This document shows, piece by piece, positions 5,856 through 8,238 of a DNA stretch of 8,238 bases; position 1 is the first letter of the stretch, and each line of letters opens with the position of its first letter. Made by a program: the position numbers and the translations under genes. Below the pieces are notes generated by a model, which had not been told where the DNA came from, searched no databases, and was given only the letters and a program-made list of their open reading frames with translations. The stretch lies in assembly GCA_905233515.1 (NCBI GenBank), contig CAJOEQ010000052.1, forward strand, positions 6,151 through 14,388. Direction: 5' to 3'. This stretch comes from an uncultured Synergistales bacterium (GTDB lineage: Bacteria; Synergistota; Synergistia; Synergistales; Aminobacteriaceae).

Positions 5856-6450
5856 TTTTTATTTCCTGCTCTAAGTTAATCCCCGTGAGATTTAAAACTT
5901 TTCTGCGGCAAATTTCTATCAAATTAACTATATCAAAATATGAAGCGTTACAAGTATTTAATATAAAATTTGCGTGTTTATCAGACACAACAGCCCCTCC
6001 AACAGAAAGATTTTTACAGCCGCAATCATCTAATAATTTACCAGCAGAAAACCCAGCAGGATTCTTAAACGTGCAGCCGGCTGACCTGAAATTTAAAGGC
6101 TGATTTTTACGACTCGACAAAACTTTTTTATATTCGTCTTCGTTCCAGTTTAAAGCATTATCAAGCCTTATTTTTGCCGAAATTATTATTATTTTCTCAT
6201 CAGCAAGCGAACATTTACGGTATTCAAAGCTGAAATCATTTGCACTAAAATTTTTTAAATTACCAGATGAGTCAAGAGTCATAACGCTTTCTACTAGTTC
6301 GCAAATTCCATGTCCTGACGTGCCTGCATTGCCATAAATCGCGCCTCCCAGTGTTCCGGGAATTCCCGCAGCAAATTCAAGCCCGCCGAGATTCTTATCA
6401 CGAAAAATTTTTACCAGCAAAGGCAATTTATAACCTGATTGATAACGCAG
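5827..6450 (-). CDS. murB: UDP-N-acetylenolpyruvoylglucosamine reductase (MurB), C-terminal part after the frameshift
   Basis: This is the rest of MurB in the shifted frame. Family-like sequence begins near 6450 (LRYQSGYKLPLL). The first possible start codon in the frame is a TTG at 6426, so a gene caller would probably start there and give 199 residues. Numbered from that TTG, the FAD-domain motif FAAGIPGTLGGAIYGNAG is at about 18-35 and FEYRK, holding the expected substrate-site arginine, is near 67-71. RKNQP and SAGCTFKNP near 106-122 hold the proposed proton-donating Ser/Cys position (here Cys). AGKLLDDCGCK and VSDKHANFI follow, and LEQEIKI near the end carries the conserved glutamate. 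The pattern fits the shorter, type II-like MurB. No independent ribosome binding site precedes 6426, so this is not a separate gene. The end overlaps ftsQ by 29 bases, which suggests coupled translation. Confidence 0.92.
   Translation of the reverse strand: MRYQSGYKLPLLVKIFRDKNLGGLEFAAGIPGTLGGAIYGNAGTSGHGICELVESVMTLDSSGNLKNFSANDFSFEYRKCSLADEKIIIISAKIRLDNALNWNEDEYKKVLSSRKNQPLNFRSAGCTFKNPAGFSAGKLLDDCGCKNLSVGGAVVSDKHANFILNTCNASYFDIVNLIEICRRKVLNLTGINLEQEIKIAAPCFERQ
5864..5867 (-). promoter_or_regulatory. Ribosome binding site supporting the TTG start of ftsQ
   Basis: AGGA, within GCAGGAAAT on the minus strand, lies 8 bases upstream of the TTG at 5855 and inside the murB coding end. It supports this TTG over the internal ATG at codon 21, which would remove the basic N-terminus and cut into the membrane segment. 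Confidence 0.65.
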
Positions 6451-6707
6451 TTAAATTTACAAATGAGGGCGGATATATTTATAACAAGGCCATTTATTAA
6501 TTTGTCAGGAAAAATTATATTGCTTCCTCCTCCGAGAACATAAACGGGCAAATTTTCATTTTTTGCAGCCAGTAAAATTTTTACAAGATCACTCACTGAC
6601 TCAGGAGCAGCGAAATATTTTGCATTTCCTCCTACACCGAGCGTGCATAGATCCCGTAAATTTTTATTCTCGATTATATTTATATTCTGCAAACTAGTTA
6701 ATAACAT
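6411..6707 (-). CDS. murB: UDP-N-acetylenolpyruvoylglucosamine reductase (MurB), N-terminal fragment before a frameshift
   Basis: This is the first part of MurB, the FAD- and NADPH-dependent reductase that turns UDP-GlcNAc-enolpyruvate into UDP-MurNAc in the cytoplasm. The FAD-binding domain is clear: TLGVGGNAKYFAAP at residues 22-35 and VLGGGSNIIF at 57-66, followed by NGLVINIS at 72-79. After about residue 80 the sequence stops resembling MurB and ends at a TAA after 98 residues. The remaining domains continue in another frame from about 6450. Reading on one base earlier after the AAC codon at 6452-6450 restores family-like sequence (LRYQSGYKLPLL). One base therefore seems to be missing between about 6455 and 6439. 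The start is ATG at 6707, with only a weak GAG-type site upstream. This is either a sequencing or assembly error or a real mutation in a gene expected to be essential. Confidence 0.9.
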   Translation of the reverse strand: MLLTSLQNINIIENKNLRDLCTLGVGGNAKYFAAPESVSDLVKILLAAKNENLPVYVLGGGSNIIFPDKLINGLVINISALICKFNCVINQVINCLCW

Positions 6708-6747
6708 TTATTTATTCTCGTTAAATATCCCTGATAAATTTTAAGTA

Positions 6748-6753
6748 ATTATA
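6748..6753 (-). promoter_or_regulatory. Weak -10-like box upstream of murB
   Basis: TATAAT on the minus strand lies in the 65-base gap between murC and murB, about 40 bases before the murB ATG. No acceptable -35 box is found at 16-18 bases, so a functional promoter is doubtful. It is listed because this gap is one of the few non-coding spots in the cluster. Confidence 0.18.
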
Positions 6754-6772
6754 CCCTAAATAAAATCAAACT

Positions 6773-8116
6773 CTAAAACTTTTCAGTCAAAAACTTTTCA
6801 CCGATTTTGTAAACATCGCCCGCGCCCATTGTGATAAATAAATCGCCCGTCTTTAATTCAGGCCTGATAAAATCAAGTGCATCATCAAAATTCACGAGCG
6901 TTATAATTTTCTTGCTGAATTTAATAATTTCTTGCGCTGAACTATGGGGAATTTCCTGCTCACTTGCTGCATAGACAGGCAATAAAAAAATTTCATCGGC
7001 CAAGTTTAAAGAGTTCGCAATGTCTTCGGCAAAAATTGCAGTCCGTGAAAATCTGTGAGGCTGGTATAAAACTATAATTCTTCTCCCGGGATAAATTCCG
7101 CGTATTGCATTAAGAGTCGCTTTTATTTCCGTAGGGTGATGGGCGTAATCGTCAAGAATCGTGATATTATTTGCTGTAACTCCTTTTAGCTGCATTCTAC
7201 GCTCTGAACCGTGAAAATTTTCCAAGATTCCCGCGCTTGTCTCGAAATCTATACCGTTTATATATGCTGCTGCAATTGCCGCGAGAGAATTTAATATATT
7301 GTGTTCACCTGATATAGCAAGTCTTAGAGTCCCGATTTCCTGTTTATTGTGCGAAATTTTGCAGGATATTCCGCCGCCGGGATTTGTTGTGATGTCATAT
7401 GCGCCCCAGTCGTAACTTTTACCCCAGCCGTAACGGAAAATATTTTTGCGATTCTTGCATGAGTCAAAAACTTTTGAGGCTCCTTCGTCTTCTGCGCAAA
7501 TTATTAACGAATCTTTGCGGCCATCTGCAAATCTCGTGAAAGCCTGTATAACTTCATCGCGAGTCTTATAGTGATCTACGTGATCCCAGTCTGCATTAGT
7601 AATTATTGCCGTAGAAGGTGTAAAGAGTTCAAATGTTCCGTCGCTCTCGTCAAGTTCAGCGATAAAAAATTGTCCTGAGCCTGATATTGCGTTGCTGCCT
7701 AAATCAGGAACATTCGCGCCTATATAAATTGTCGGATTGAGTCCTGCTTTCATGAAAATTAATCCCGTCATTGATGATGTTGTAGTCTTCCCGTGAGCTC
7801 CTGCGATGCCTATACCTTGATATTTATTAAATAAATCGCTCAAAGCCTGAGCACGAGATAAAATTTTTATATTTTGATTCTTGGCCGCAATTACTTCGGG
7901 ATTGTCATGACTTACTGCTGAACTTAGTATTAAAGCATCTGGCTTGTAAATATTTATATGTTCAGGAGAATGGCCGATAACGCAGGGGATATTATCAAGA
8001 CTGTACGAGGACTCTTTTAAGTCGCAGCCTGTTACATTGAGTCCATGAGCCTTAAGAAGTTTTGCAATCGCGCTCATACCTGCACCGCCTATTCCCATGA
8101 GGTGAACGTTACTCAA
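6773..8116 (-). CDS. murC: UDP-N-acetylmuramate--L-alanine ligase (MurC)
   Basis: MurC is the cytoplasmic ATP-dependent ligase that joins L-alanine to UDP-MurNAc, the first step in building the peptidoglycan stem peptide. The 447-residue protein has the usual family length and the three Mur-ligase domains. The N-terminal UDP-binding Rossmann motif GIGGAGMS is at residues 8-15, the ATP P-loop GAHGKTT at 106-112, an ELDESDG acidic motif at 154-160 and NADWDHVDHY at 174-183. GEHNILNSLAA at 270-280 and DDYAHHPTEI at 322-331 mark the centre and the start of the C-terminal domain. The start is TTG at 8116, chosen because AGGAG lies 9 bases upstream and because starting at the next ATG would trim the Rossmann strand. 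It is the first gene of the minus-strand cluster, with murB 65 bases downstream. The reading frame is intact and I see nothing degenerate in it. Confidence 0.97.
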   Translation of the reverse strand: MSNVHLMGIGGAGMSAIAKLLKAHGLNVTGCDLKESSYSLDNIPCVIGHSPEHINIYKPDALILSSAVSHDNPEVIAAKNQNIKILSRAQALSDLFNKYQGIGIAGAHGKTTTSSMTGLIFMKAGLNPTIYIGANVPDLGSNAISGSGQFFIAELDESDGTFELFTPSTAIITNADWDHVDHYKTRDEVIQAFTRFADGRKDSLIICAEDEGASKVFDSCKNRKNIFRYGWGKSYDWGAYDITTNPGGGISCKISHNKQEIGTLRLAISGEHNILNSLAAIAAAYINGIDFETSAGILENFHGSERRMQLKGVTANNITILDDYAHHPTEIKATLNAIRGIYPGRRIIVLYQPHRFSRTAIFAEDIANSLNLADEIFLLPVYAASEQEIPHSSAQEIIKFSKKIITLVNFDDALDFIRPELKTGDLFITMGAGDVYKIGEKFLTEKF

Positions 8117-8125
8117 GAAATTTCA

Positions 8126-8130
8126 CTCCT
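8126..8130 (-). promoter_or_regulatory. Ribosome binding site supporting the TTG start of murC
   Basis: AGGAG on the minus strand lies 9 bases upstream of the TTG at 8116. This is the best site near the start of murC and decides the TTG over the internal ATG codons. Confidence 0.75.
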
Positions 8131-8148
8131 AATTTAAGATTTATATAA

Positions 8149-8154
8149 ATTATA
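8149..8154 (-). promoter_or_regulatory. Possible -10 box for murC
   Basis: TATAAT on the minus strand (8154-8149) lies about 32 bases upstream of the murC start. The hexamer 17 bases further upstream (TGCTAA) is a poor -35 match. This is the only place within the window where the cluster's leading promoter could sit, but the surrounding DNA is very AT-rich and the match may be chance. Confidence 0.3.
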
Positions 8155-8227
8155 TAGTGTGAGTGAATATTTTAGCATGTAATTTTATGATACAATTGCT
8201 GATTATAAATACAATATTAATTTTATG

Positions 8228-8234
8228 AAAGGAG
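8228..8234 (+). promoter_or_regulatory. Plus-strand Shine-Dalgarno at the window edge, probable divergent gene
   Basis: AAAGGAG followed by CTTG ends the window on the plus strand. It is placed as for a start codon a few bases beyond the edge, so a divergently transcribed gene probably begins there. Two TACAAT hexamers (8191-8196 and 8210-8215) could serve as -10 boxes, without convincing -35 partners. The overlapping ATG at 8225 has no upstream site and is less likely to be the start. Confidence 0.4.
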
Positions 8235-8238
8235 CTTG

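Overview
This window is a compact piece of a bacterial division and cell-wall (dcw) cluster. Seven genes all lie on the minus strand. In transcription order they are murC, murB, an ftsQ/divIB-type gene, ftsA, ftsZ, a membrane-anchored SPOR-domain gene, and folC. The DNA is AT-rich (roughly 40% GC by eye), with strong AGGAG-type ribosome binding sites and two TTG starts. Single-pass SPOR and FtsQ proteins, type II-like MurB motifs and an ftsZ-SPOR-folC tail suggest a diderm anaerobe. My best guess is a low-GC gut member of the Synergistota, but that is inference from gene style and order, not a database match.

Layout from right to left: 8117-8238 is a short divergent promoter region, with a plus-strand Shine-Dalgarno at the very edge that implies a neighbouring gene running off the window. 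murC (8116-6773) is followed after 65 bases by murB (6707-5827), which is split by a frameshift near 6440-6455. ftsQ (5855-5064) overlaps the end of murB by 29 bases. ftsA (5027-3528) has an unusual acidic linker before its membrane-targeting helix, and its nucleotide site has lost the usual acidic residues. A good sigma70-like promoter and a strong ribosome binding site sit in the 88-base gap before ftsZ (3439-2171). The SPOR gene (2211-1429) starts inside the codons for the FtsZ C-terminal peptide. folC (from 1417 or 1343 down to 120) carries a second apparent frameshift, in an A7 run. Positions 1-119 hold a 12-base tandem duplication but no gene I can support.

How the genes work together: MurB and MurC make UDP-MurNAc and add L-alanine to it, the early cytoplasmic steps of peptidoglycan precursor synthesis. 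FtsZ forms the division ring, FtsA tethers it to the membrane, and the FtsQ-like protein belongs to the periplasmic divisome. The SPOR protein probably binds denuded septal glycan. FolC polyglutamylates folates and belongs to the same ligase superfamily as MurC.

The points most worth checking are the two one-base frameshifts (the folC one sits exactly on a canonical A-AAA-AAA slippery heptamer), the degenerate FtsA active site, the dual-coded FtsZ tail, and a marked excess of the pentamer GAGTC/GACTC on both strands. I do not see a wholly new system here; this is mostly core housekeeping DNA with unusual details.
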